A stretch of DNA of 64,000 bases from Gnetum montanum (lineage: Eukaryota > Streptophyta > Gnetopsida > Gnetales > Gnetaceae): assembly GCA_015680685.1 (NCBI GenBank), contig MNCI01034697.1, positions 541,823 through 605,822 on the forward strand, in the 5' to 3' direction. The notes beneath the pieces are model-generated. The model searched no databases, was not told the origin of the DNA, and saw only the letters and a list, made by a program, of their open reading frames with translations. Position numbers and translations under genes: made by a program. This document shows positions 8,932 to 19,500 of this stretch, piece by piece. Positions within the stretch are counted from its first letter, which is position 1, and each line of letters opens with the position of its first letter.

Positions 8932-10320
8932 CTATAATCACACAAAGATCAATTGTTAGTAAGGTTATTGAAAAAAGTTCAATGATTTCGTACCTTACTC
9001 ATTGCCTTTAATAAATGTTGCATTCTTTACTTAGTGTGATTTTAGAGTTAGAAATTTTTCAAGGAAGTTGCCCTAACAATTTAATGTTGGACCTGTTTTG
9101 AGGAACGTTTGATAAAAGGATGACAAAGGAAAGAATAGATTTAGCAATGAATTACTCGGAGGATATAAGATGATGTGGTGGTGTGCAACAAGTACAAATT
9201 ACAAAATTCACGCAAGTGGATCCGCCCCAAAGCATGTTCCAACCTATATGCCCTTGCGTAACCACACCTTAAGATGTCCTTAGGCAAATGTAATCTATAC
9301 CGATGCAACAAAACACACACATGTTGATACCACCGTGATGAGGTATGAATTCAATGCTATACAAGACACGAGTCACAAATACATGAATAGCGAGATGGAA
9401 TAAATCGAAGAAGGGATTGTAGAGATTGGGACGTGAGGTAACTAACTCAAGGCACAATGAATCTTAAGTGTAAGGCATGATTAATGTGTCATTAGCCCAT
9501 CATTCCAAAATCAAAACCAAGTCCATTCCTCCGATCAGTGACATCGTATTATTTCATCCAATGATGGACAACCATAAGAGCACCATGACAGCAAGGCATA
9601 TGATCACTTGGCGTTTTGTGCAAGGGAGGAGTGACTTGGAATTTTTTTATGGCATACTTTTTGTTTGGTCGCTTTGGCATACTCTCTTTTTTTTTGTTTT
9701 TTATTGTTGGGTGCCTTTAATACTCTTGCTCCCATTTTTTGTTAGATCTACAAGGATCTTAGTACAACCAAGCTGCATGATAGCACCTACAGATGTCACC
9801 AAAGAGAATCCACAAGTCCACTTGATGTCACACCCTGGCCATTCCCTCTTAGTCCATCCTTCTTTGCTCTGAGCATAATGAGCATAAAATTACTTTAAGT
9901 TTTAGTGATGTCAAGAATATCATCATACCTAGAGTAGAACCTCTTATTAATAGAATGGTTGGGTGGATGTGATGGGCTCGATGTTCAAATAATTAGTCAC
10001 CCGAGACTTGATAGCATAGAATAACACCTTAACCAACGAGTCACATGAGTGTTTTATTCGTAGATGAGATCACTCATAAAAAGATAAAAAGATAAAATAA
10101 TAAATTAAAAGGTGAAAAACTAGAAAACAAAAAGTTGAAAAATTAAAGAAACAAAAAAACATTTATTAATTCTGTGTTGTTAGAATGGAGGATATCCCCC
10201 ATAACTAAACGGTTGAGCATGGCTAGAATTAATAAATGGAAGATGGGGATCCTTGCATGTTGAAAATATTGGGACCTGGTCACACTTACCTCATTGGGGT
10301 TCACACACTTGATTAGAGTT
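8932..10320 (-). other. Spacer between gag and extra ORF in element B
   Basis: It is AT-rich and non-coding. Its start (GTTTAGTTATGGGGGATATCC) matches element C near 63500. A T-rich pyrimidine stretch follows, as in C and D. Confidence 0.5.
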
Positions 10321-11163
10321 GACATAGTGGGGCAAGTTATAAGATGTGGTTAATTTATAAGGAGTTGACCCACTATGGTACTTGCGACCATAAGATGGTA
10401 TGCAAGGATCAACATGTCTCCCCATGTGGCAATATTCATTAGTCCCCATGGTTGTTGGAGAATTGAGTGGTGGCCTTAATAAGGTAACATGAGGCGTTGG
10501 GTTCGAAGAGGAAGATGCACCATAGTGTTGGATTTGTGTTGAGTTGGCAGATGCAATGGTTTCTGAACTATGGTGTCCCTTTCAACAGTCACGTCTAAAG
10601 AAGGGATGCCTTCGATATTGTGAAGGACCTCCACCGTTGTTGACAATAACAGCACAAGTAACGTTTGCAGGTTGGTGTTGTGGTGCAAAATCTTCTGGCA
10701 TAGCTAGTGGTGAAGTATGAGAATATTGAGGTTGAGGAGAAGTGTAAGGCACGTGAGGTGGTGATCTTGTTGGAGAGGACATGGGTGGATAGTACTCAGG
10801 AGAATGATAATGATGAGGTGAGGTAGAGGATGCTAATCTTGTTGAAGAAACAGGGTGTTGAACATAATAAGCATTTGGTGTTGGGACATACAAAGGGTAT
10901 GGTTTAGTTTGCAGTGGCCTCCCCCATGACTGAGGTTTTTGCCACTGTGGTTGAACCTGATATTTCTGTACGAAATCTGGATGTAACATTCCTCCCCAAT
11001 GCTCATGTAAATATGACAAAAATGGACATTGATCTTTGGGGTGATCGTATAGACATACGTTACATTGATACCTATGATTGGCAGTTGAGTCCTTATCCTT
11101 ATTCTCTTCTACGCTTTGTTTTGATTGTCGCGTGGTGTCTTGTCCTGTTTCTTGATTTGGCAT
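10320..11163 (-). pseudogene. Element B gag, C-terminal part: zinc knuckle, Pro/Tyr/His-rich region and gag-only tail
   Basis: It contains a knuckle CNVCLYDHPKDQC (CX2CX3HX4C, the spacing of Athila/Tat-type gags) near 11070. A Pro/Ser/Tyr/His-rich segment follows (HSPEYYPPMSSPTRSPP), then HPFFRR. One stop after that, the frame continues with a tail containing DPCIPSYGRKYH and NSNQVCEPQ. Element C has a matching tail (NPCIPYHNQRFNH, NNQVCDQQ). In element D, protease begins instead of this tail. Confidence 0.65.
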
Positions 11164-11454
11164 AGTTCTTCCTCTAATAATGTTGGCATATTCTCCACAT
11201 CTTTCATGTACCTAGTACGTTATCTTATTGATCTTTGCCTCAATTACATCTAGTGATTGTAGGATTGGTAAAGATGATTCCACCTCCTTGAAGTGAGTGG
11301 ATTTCTCCTCTTCATGATCATGAACCATTGTTAAGTTAAGATTTTGGTCCTGTTAAGAACTTTCAACATTCTTCCATTTGGCTATTTCTCCTTCTTTTTC
11401 TATCTGCTTAATAAGCTCTTGGAGTTGATGGGTCCGTAGCTCATATAGTTGACC

Positions 11455-11895
11455 TCAGGCGTACATCCCTAGGGTCTCCCTTGTTTCATTACGGAGTCCA
11501 TCTATGATATGGTACATTAGCCTCTCCTCAAAGAACCCATGGCTTGGGCAGTTATTTAACAGTGCATAATATCTTTCTAAGGCCATGTCCAAGGGTTCAT
11601 GTTGTGTTTGTTTCCATTCTTGGATTTGTCTCCTCAAGGCTAACACTCTCACATAGGTTTTATATCTTTCATTGAAGAGTTCTACCATTGTCGGCCAACA
11701 TCGAATTGATTTTGGTTTTAATGACCTATACCATACTTTTGCTTGGCCAACAAGTGTCAGAGAAAAGAGCTTAAGTTTTTGCCACCCATTATCAATATTG
11801 TTCCATGTACAAGCATCGTAGAAGGCTTGTAAATGTTGTTGCGGATCTAAATCATAGCCTTCTGAAAACTTGGGAAAGTTGTTTAAATCAAGCAC
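11455..11895 (-). pseudogene. Element B gag capsid region
   Basis: LDLNNFPKFSEGYDLDPQQH opens the capsid-type retrotransposon gag domain (KLKLFSLTLVGQAKVWYRSL, FNERYKTYVRV, MYHIIDGLRNETRETLGMYA). It ends in a stop before the knuckle segment, so the gag of this copy is broken. It is highly similar to the gags of C (61616-62047) and D (46574 onward). Confidence 0.85.
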
Positions 11896-12286
11896 GGGTA
11901 GACAACTTTCCTTACGATGCCTGCGGGCTATTTGAATAGCCTATTGTATTTCCATTAAGCTTGTAGTGACCAGTAGGGGTTCATCGTCACTAGGTATGTT
12001 ATGCAATTGTGAGTTGGGACGATGTTGTTTGCGTTGATGCTCATAAGAGATCCCCTACATCAGATTAGGTGCTCCAAACTTCATCTTCATTATCATATAA
12101 TTTGTTGGTTTTTCAATGAATTGCCTTACTAGTTGTTGCATTGTCATAGTTTTGTGAGAGAGACATGGTTGTAAATTTGTGTGTGATTTAATTACAATTA
12201 TTATTATTATTTTTCTGAAAGATATATCGTCAAGGCTTTGTTACAGTGATCTTGTATGATATAACTAATCTAAATAACTAGCACCA

Positions 12287-12304
12287 TCCCTAGCAATAGT
12301 GCCA
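12287..12304 (-). other. Primer binding site of element B (tRNA-Asp-like)
   Basis: TGGCACTATTGCTAGGGA on the minus strand starts one base after the 5' LTR. It is a decayed version of the tRNA-Asp complement used by Athila/Tat elements (TGGCGCCGTTGCCGGGGA). Confidence 0.7.
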
Positions 12305-12305
12305 A

Positions 12306-13212
12306 TGATGAGTGGCGAGGTACCCCTACACTCAACCATACAAATACGAGCGTTCACTCATGATCCGGTCGAACTCCGCCGATGGGCTAGTTGTGGTATC
12401 TAGATAGTTACATGTTGATCGCAATTCGCTGTCTTTCCACCTAGACTAGTATTTTCTTTGTCATGTATGGTTTAGTCCAGAGTGAGGCGTAAGATGTGAT
12501 CCTAAATTAGTGCTACTCCTAGAGGCAATGGAAAATAACTTGGTTTAAACTAATAAGCAATAAGAAATGAAGTCTAAGTTAATGGAACATGGGAGGAAAG
12601 AGTCTAAACTAGCCTAGGTGTAATGAGCATCCATTCCTTAATCATTCGTACACATCTTGGACCTCGTGTACGACTACTACTGGGATTACCAAGTGCAAAT
12701 CCTAGGTACGCTACTGGGTTACCAAGTAGTCACACTTAAATGCTCATGATTAAGTCGTACTCATTCCGTAGTTAACAAAAAGAATAATAAATGATGGTAA
12801 AGAAATATTAACTAAGAAAACAATAAATAACAATAACAATTAAAAAATTAAATCTAAGTGAATGCCACAATGATGAAGTAATCTCAATCTTTATTTCTGA
12901 TCATGTGCATGTCCAAGTACATCACACTCGAATAAAGGTGTCGTACAATTACAAGCATCACACTGTAGGCATGCACTGAGAAAATATTCTAACTCCTACG
13001 GAAACAAAATGCAAGGGTTTTGCTACAACTATGAGAAATGTACCTAGGTGTGGTGGAGGGCCAGTTATTTATAGGCTAAAACAAGCTCCACATAAACGGG
13101 GCCACGTCGACGCATGGAGGGATGCATCGACGGGGCTACGTCGACGTAGCCGCATATACAGGGCCCCGTATACGTGGCCTAGTCGATGCATCGACTGCTT
13201 AGCGCTTCATCA
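12306..13212 (-). repeat. 5' LTR of element B (907 bp)
   Basis: Its U3 contains strong palindromes (GGCTACGTCGACGTAGCC at 13134-13151 and AGTCGATGCATCGACT at 13181-13196), followed on the minus strand by the TATA box. Confidence 0.9.
13065..13074 (-). promoter_or_regulatory. TATA box in the 5' LTR of element B
   Basis: CTATAAATAA on the minus strand lies just downstream of the GTCGAC-containing palindromes. Confidence 0.6.
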
Positions 13213-13790
13213 GTTATATAATCTTCCATTGATTTTTAAAAAAGTTGAGCAAGAAATTATTAGTCTTCTCAATTCCATTAAGTATATGGGGTCTATTTCT
13301 ACAACTTCTGGTTTTCGTAGACATTTTCTTATTGAAATAAACCTTCTCAATTGTAAAAGGATTCGGTATTACAAGTGGGAGAAAGATTTATCTTCAACTA
13401 ATTACATATTATAATATTCCTAATTCTTACAACTTTTGCCATCATGAAAGACATTTGTTTAATGATTTTTCTTTCCTGCTTTAAAAAAAGATTTTAAAGA
13501 AAAGAAAAAAATTGTTAAAGTTGAAGATAGAGGAAAACAATATGAAGTTGAAGATATAAAAAATCAAGTTAATGTTAATAATAAGAATAATCAAACAGCA
13601 ATAATGAATCTCAAGAAGACATAAGCTTCTATGTATATTTTTACTGATACTAGAGAAAGTTTTAAACAACCCAAACAAATAGCTTGTAAGGCAAATTTTT
13701 CCTTGTCTTACAAGAATGTTATTAACTCAAAGATTAAAACTAGTGTCAATAAGAAAATTATAATTGACAATAAAGATTCTTGACATAAGA
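13213..13790 (+). pseudogene. Continuation of the unidentified coding segment split by element B
   Basis: The plus frame at 13213-13410 (FKKVEQEIISLLNSIKYMG, FRRHFLIEINLLNC) continues the segment left of element B when the insertion and one GTTAT are disregarded. It is followed by a Lys/Asn-rich stretch at 13490-13790. The family is unknown; an old retroelement or pararetrovirus-like sequence is possible but unproven. Confidence 0.35.
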
Positions 13791-15790
13791 TCAATAACAA
13801 TCGATTTTCTTTACTTATTTTTTCTAAGTATCAATTGTAAGATTGTACATTTGAATAAATAGTCCAATGTCGGTCCTACACCCAAATACAAAAGGAGGGT
13901 GATTAGCATCAAGTTGATAGTCGGTTATAAAACCTTGTCAAATTTGATGGATGAGTTCTTTGTCAAATTTTGCAAATGCTAGGGCACTCCTTAGAAGTGA
14001 TGTGTAATAGTCATATGTCTCGATTGTTGCAAAAAATAGGTAAGGGCTTGCTAGAAAGTCTTCAAAAATGATACATAACATCATCACCTAGATGTAAAAA
14101 GCTAAACATCTAGCTTTGCATAGAGGCAAATGGCAAAAAAGAATTCATGTAGTCAATCTTAGGATGATGATGATTTTTTATATATATATCTACTCAATGT
14201 TAAGCTTGTGATATAATATTTTTTTACGATCTGACACATCTTAACCTCTTCAAAAGTGTCATGTCAACATACCACCTAAAATTGAATATGTGGAGGTGTT
14301 GAACCCCAAAAATAATATTGATAATAAACAAAAAAAGATTCAGAATACATCACATGGTGAACACTAAGTAGAGAACATCTAAAACAACATGGAAAAGAAA
14401 AACTTTCCAATTCTAGGGATGTCTCCTCAAGTCTACAACCTTATAATTGACAATTTTGCAAAATAAAAAAAAAGAGAAAATTAATTGTTAGTTGGAAATA
14501 TGTGACTTGAAAACCACAAGCCACATGCTCTAAGTAGTTTAATTTAAGTACAGTGAATATAACAAAAAGATAGACTACTAATGAGAGATAGCTCAAGTTG
14601 TTAGCTAGTTGTTTATTAAGGATTTGTAGGCAAGAGGTTGTTAGTTCAAGCCACACTTGAAGTATGATGTTGGCCCTCCAAAACAATGAAGTGTTAGCCT
14701 AGTGGTAAGACTCTTGATTTGGAAACACCATGTTATGATTTTGATGCTAGTATATAGCATTGGATTATAAAGCTTCATATTGGCTATATGTCCTAGGGAT
14801 ATGTATAGTCATCTAGTTTGAGTTCTGACAACAACAACACCCCACCTGATATGTTATTTTCATATTGTTATGTTCTTCCAAAGTACCATGTTGGCTATAT
14901 GTCTTAGGTGTATATTTGGAAAATTATTTTGGGTTTACACAATCATATCCAACATGTATGCAAGAATAAATAAAGATATTCAAAATTTGGGTATTAATCT
15001 TCATTTGAAAGGAATAGCCTAAAAAAATTCATGTAGCATGCACCATGTTATTGGGATAAGGCTCTTATGATGATGATGACCACCACAAAGTAGTTAAATT
15101 ATGAAACTCCTCCTTTAAATTAAAACCAAAACCTATTTTTCTTACTTACATCCCATGAAACCCTTGGATCTATGGGACAAAGCAACCTCAAAATTCATTT
15201 AATGGAATTTTTTAAAAAAATTAGAATCAAACCTATGACCTAGTTTCCATTACCCCTAAGCTAAAATGTTATTACTAACATGAAAAACAGACTTTGATAC
15301 AATGTAGATGGGAATGTTAAAACCCAAAACGTTTTTTTAACAATAATTACTCCCAAGACATATAATCAAATTCAAATGGTTGGAAGGTTGTGGATTTGAT
15401 TCATGCCTCCACTTACGAGTGTGGTAGCAGTAGAGTAGCCTTATGGTGGAACCCTTTTGTTTAGTATTCTGTATCTACCTTCTTGTGTGGGTAGGGGTTG
15501 TACTACCAGCCTTGAGTTTGTTTGCCTCATGAAAAAAAATTAAAACTTTATAACTCAATACTGTCTACCAGAATTGAACCCATAACTTGAACTAACTTTG
15601 ATACAATGTAAATATAAACACTACTCAAACTTGCAACTTGACAATCACAGCTACAATGTAAATATAACATAATTCAAACTTGCAACCTCACAACTGTTAT
15701 CATCATCATCATAATCATAGCTTATTGTAGCTACATTGTAAAAATCTAAAGACTCTTATAAGTAAAAATAATCTCATTGTAGATGCATAC
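13790..15790. other. Non-coding AT-rich region with possible tRNA-derived SINE remnants
   Basis: No ORF is supported. Around 14590-14720 there are A-box-like (TAGCCTAGTGGTAAGACTC) and B-box-like (GTTCAAGCC) motifs. 15370-15540 has a similar arrangement ending in an A-rich stretch. These could be SINE remnants, but I cannot define their ends. Confidence 0.25.
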
Positions 15791-16476
15791 TGTCATGACC
15801 TCTTGAGCTACTGATACCAAGGCTCGCATACAGGCTGTCACGAGCTACGGTTGATCCATGAAATTTGTTGGTTACAAATGAATGCAGAGCGCATGCATGC
15901 ACTCAGTAACCTAAATTGGGTGACATGTGTAGCAAGTGGGCTAGGTAACTAGAGATACCAAAATAGATGGAGCCAAGTGGGATGCATGCAAGGAAGGCTA
16001 TAGCTAGATTCATCCAGATGCAATGCATGCATATCTGTTACCATTAGATAGAGCCAGGTGGGATACATGCAAGAGGGCTACAACTAGATTCATCCAGATG
16101 TAGTGCATGCACATCTGTTACTGCCAGTTGGGGTGAAGCGGATGGAAGATAGACCTGGCAATTACTGAGAATGGGTTATGCACATACTTCATGTTGGATA
16201 TGCAAGCAACAGATTTGTAATGCTAGTTATGGGAGCGTACTGGCAAGGCCAGGTATGCCCACGCCTATAAATACAAGAGGTGCTGCTCACATTGGGGACA
16301 CCTCCTGTACGTGTTGTATTATTTCTCTATATGTGAGTAAAGGTTGGAAGTTTTTCCATAAGCGTGTGCCTTCTATGTTTGAGCATCATTGGGCATCGTT
16401 GTGAGTAGCTGGCTAAGTTGTTCACTTAGCGCTATCACCTGGTGAAACATTTTCCGCTAAGACTCACTCGGTGACA
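15791..16476 (+). repeat. 5' LTR of chromovirus F
   Basis: TGTCATGA...GGTGACA. An internal tandem duplication of about 85 bp lies at 15965-16130. The partner is at 18804-19500. Confidence 0.9.
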
Positions 16477-16478
16477 GT

Positions 16479-16490
16479 TGGTATAAGAGC
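16479..16490 (+). other. Primer binding site of chromovirus F (tRNA-iMet)
   Basis: TGGTATAAGAGC follows the LTR end after two bases. The usual chromovirus site is TGGTATCAGAGC. Confidence 0.8.
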
Positions 16491-16500
16491 AAAGGTTACC

Positions 16501-17563
16501 ATGATGGAGGACCTTGCTGACTGTGTGGCTATCTTAGAAGCATTGATTGGAGCCTTAGCTCCTAAAGCTTGATCCCTTGCAGAGCAGGCAGTGCTGCACC
16601 ATAGGGAAATCAATGAGCTGTAGCAAAGCAATGATGTGGTGCAGGGCGAACTTGAATCTCATGTGGGCGAGATCAAGGGCTTAAAGGTATATCTCTCATC
16701 CCTTGAGGATGACATGACATTGCTCAAGAAGATCATTGCAGGATCTTCACATGGGGTTGAAAACCCGAATAACTCCAAACTGAAAGTGTCAGAGCCAAAA
16801 TAGTTTGGAGGAAGCCAGAACGTGAAGGAACTAAAAAACTTCCTTTGGGACATGGAGCAATACTTTTGTCCTGCTTGTGTTCCTGAGGATCAAAGGGTAA
16901 CGATAACCAGCATGTATCTCGTTGGAGATGCAAAGCTCTAGTGGAGGACATAGCTGGAGGATGATGTGAGTGCCGGCCACTCCCAAATCACAACATGGGA
17001 GACACTGAGAAAGGAGTTGAATGATCAGTTTCTTCCTTTGAATGTAGTGTGGGTAGTGCAAGAATCCCTAAGGAATCTGAAACATGTTGCTACCTTGCAT
17101 GATTATGTGAAGGAATTTAGTTCCTTGATATTAGACATTAAGAATATGTTTAAAGAGGACAAGCTATTTAACTTTCTTTCAGGGTTGCCGCCATGGGCTC
17201 AGGCTAAGTTGAGAAGGTAGAACGTGAAAGATCTGCCAACAACCATAGCCATTGTGGATGGCTTGGTTGATTATAAGCAAGGCAAATCTAGATCTTATTC
17301 AGAGTAGAAAAAGCCCTAGGACAAGGGCAAGAAGGAAGGAGAGCAACGCCGAGGCCCTAAAGATAAGAAGAAAGAGGGGGAGTCCTTCAAAACCAAGGGA
17401 GATGGAGTCTCCCAAGGTAAGAAATTCTCGTCTAGTTGCTTCATTTGTGATGGACCACATCGGGCTTGTGACTGTCCATTAAGAGAGAAACTCGCAGCTC
17501 TCAAACTTCAGGAGAAAGCTGAGGGAGAGGCTAGTAACACGAACCCGAGATGTAACCCATTAT
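16501..17563 (+). pseudogene. Chromovirus F gag
   Basis: It starts at ATG 16501. The gag domain is recognisable around 16960-17220 (TWETLRKELNDQFLP, NFLSGLPPWAQAKLRR). A canonical CCHC knuckle CFICDGPHRACDC lies at 17437-17475. In-frame stops occur (for example TAG at 16621, 16801 and 17218), several explainable as C-to-T or G-to-A changes, but no frameshift is seen. Confidence 0.85.
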
Positions 17564-18264
17564 AGTTGCTGAACACCCTTGCGTGCTACAAGTTTAGCCC
17601 ACCCAACGAGTTGATGTTTGTAGAGGTCTTCCTCAACGGACAAAAGGTGACAGCAATGTTGGATATAGGAGCAACGAACAACTTTGTGTCTCAGACACTT
17701 CTGGTGGAGAAACTTGACTTGACCGTTGCCAAGAGCCAAAGTAAAGTGAAGTCGGTGAACTCAGGGGCATAGCTAGTGCATGGTGTGATCTCCTCTCTTC
17801 TCAAAGTTAGCCTTTGGGAGGACAATTGTAACTTTATAGTCATTCCTTTAGATGACTTTGAATTGATTTTGGGGGTTGAATTCTTTGTAAGGGCCAAAAC
17901 TTTAGTAGCACCACACTTGGGGGAAATGTTGATTACTGATGAAAGGTAACCCAACTTTATCTCAATCAAATATAAAGAGCTCAAACCAATGTTTTAGCTA
18001 CTGGCCCAAACAAATGCAAGTGTAAAAAGGGGTGAAGTCACTATGCTAGTTGCCTTAGTGGAAATTAAAAAGAACCAGACAGTGGAAGTACCTGACTGTG
18101 TGGGGGATCTGTTAACGGAATTTGCAGACGTGATGCCACCAAAGCTACCCAAGGTCTTACCGCCTAAAAGGAAGGTAGACCACCAAATAGAGTTGGAACC
18201 AAGGGCGAGACCCCCTACGAGTGTCCCATATTGTATGTCCCCAATGGAGCAAGCTCAGGATAGC
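17564..18264 (+). pseudogene. Chromovirus F protease and RT N-terminal edge
   Basis: The retropepsin region has MLDIGATNNFV (active-site DSGA changed to DIGA) near 17657-17690 and ILGVEFF near 17870. It is followed by the linker and RT entrance (LLTEFADVMPPKLP, YCMSPME near 18230-18252), where the deletion begins. The frame is the same as gag. Confidence 0.8.
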
Positions 18265-18790
18265 TTAGCCAAGGCGCAGTGGCACATGAAGAAGTATGTC
18301 GATTAAAATTGGAGGGCAGTTGAATTCAATGAAGGGGGTAAGGTCTTGTTAAAACTTACTCCCCAATCTGGAAGAAGGTCATCGACAAAAGGGTATCACA
18401 AAGGCTTTCTCGAGAAGTACAATGGACCGTTTGAGGTTGTGAAGTGGGTAAGTAATGTGGCCTATCGATTGAAACTTCCGAAGCGAATGAAACTCCATCT
18501 AACATTTTATGTGAGCTTCCTCAAACCCTTTTATGAGGATGCGACGAGGCAACAAGTCAGAAGAGCCCCTCCTAGTGTTAGAAAAGAATTTCGAAGAATG
18601 GTTAAGAGGATTCTTAGCCATCGGACCGAAGTTGCTAGTCAGAAGAATTAGCAAATCGACTACTTAGTCTAATGAAAAGGTTGTAGTGAAGAGGACACCA
18701 CATGGGAACATGACGTTACCTTATGGCAATTTGAGGAGTTAATCAAGCTATACTTAGAAGGACTTCCGATGAGGATGTCAAACTCATTCG
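18265..18790 (+). pseudogene. Chromovirus F integrase C-terminus and chromodomain
   Basis: KGYHKGFLEKYNGPFEVV and NVAYRLKLPKRMKLH...FLKPFYEDA form the GPF module at the integrase C-terminus. MVKRILSHR, IDYLV and KGCSEEDTTWE..LWQFEELI form a chromodomain (about 18598-18755). Its central Trp and two other positions are now stops. The RT active site, RNaseH and integrase catalytic core are missing between 18252 and 18265. Confidence 0.8.
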
Positions 18791-18803
18791 GTGGGGGTGG
18801 GTT

Positions 18804-19500
18804 TGTCATGATCTCTTGAGCTATTGATACCAAGGCTCGCATATAGGCTGGCATGAGCTACGGTTGATCCACGTCATGGGTGTGAAAAGACATTTTTTGG
18901 TTGCGAATGAATGCAGAACGCATGCATGCACTCAGTAACCTGAATTAGGTGACGTGTAGCAAGTGAGTTGGGTAACTAGAGTTACCAAAATAGACGAAGT
19001 CAAGTGGGATGTAAGCAAGGTAGGCTACAATTGGATTTATTCAAATGTAGCACATGCACATTTGTTACCACTAGACAGAGCCAGGAGGGATGCATGCAAG
19101 GGGGCTACAGCTGAATTCATCCAAATGTAGCGCATGCACATCTGTTATTGTCAGTTGGGGCAAAGCAAATGGAAGACAAAAGTAGCAATTATTGAGAATG
19201 GGTTGTGCACATACTCCTTGTTGGATATGCAAGTAACGGATTTAGCGTCAATTATGGGAGCGTATTCACAATTCCAGGTATGCCCGTGCCTATAAATACA
19301 AGAGGTGCTACTCACATTGGGAGCACCTCCTGGACATGTTGTATTATTCTTTTGTATGTGAGTAAAGGTTGAGAGTTTTCCCATAAGCGTGTGTCTCCTA
19401 TGATTGAGCATCGCTGGGCATTGTTGTGAATAGTTGGCTAAGTCTTCACTTAGTGCTATCACTTGGTGAAAATTTTTTCGCTAAGACTCACTGGGTGACA
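18804..19500 (+). repeat. 3' LTR of chromovirus F
   Basis: It begins TGTCATGATC after the purine tract GGTGGGGGTGGGT (18790-18802) and ends GGTGACA. Confidence 0.9.

Larger units (their letters stand above)
7440..13212 (-). mobile_element. Element B: complete pol-less LTR retrotransposon (gag-only, with a remnant of the extra ORF)
   Basis: The two LTRs are 907 bp each (7440-8346 and 12306-13212) and flanked by a 5-bp target duplication GTTAT (7435-7439 and 13213-13217). Orientation is minus: the primer site lies at 12287-12304 and the purine tract at 8347-8356. The internal 3.96 kb holds gag (about 11895-10320) and a 0.4-kb remnant of the extra ORF (8931-8521). No protease, RT, RNaseH or integrase is detectable. 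The same gag tail and absence of pol occur in element C. Eye comparison of the first 90 LTR bases gives about five differences, so it is younger than D. Confidence 0.9.
15791..19500 (+). mobile_element. Element F: Ty3 chromovirus with deleted RT-RNaseH-integrase core
   Basis: The LTRs (15791-16476, 686 bp; 18804-19500, 697 bp) start TGTCATGA and end GGTGACA, and are flanked by the target duplication CATAC (15786-15790 and 19501-19505). The primer site TGGTATAAGAGC (16479-16490) matches initiator tRNA-Met. The internal region reads gag, protease, the entry of RT, then directly the C-terminal end of integrase and a chromodomain, all in one frame with stop codons. About seven differences in the first 70 LTR bases indicate an old insertion. 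Confidence 0.92.

Noticed and set aside
17252-17482. 76-codon Lys/Arg-rich plus-strand ORF
   Set aside because: It is in another frame than the chromovirus gag, whose frame carries the CCHC knuckle.
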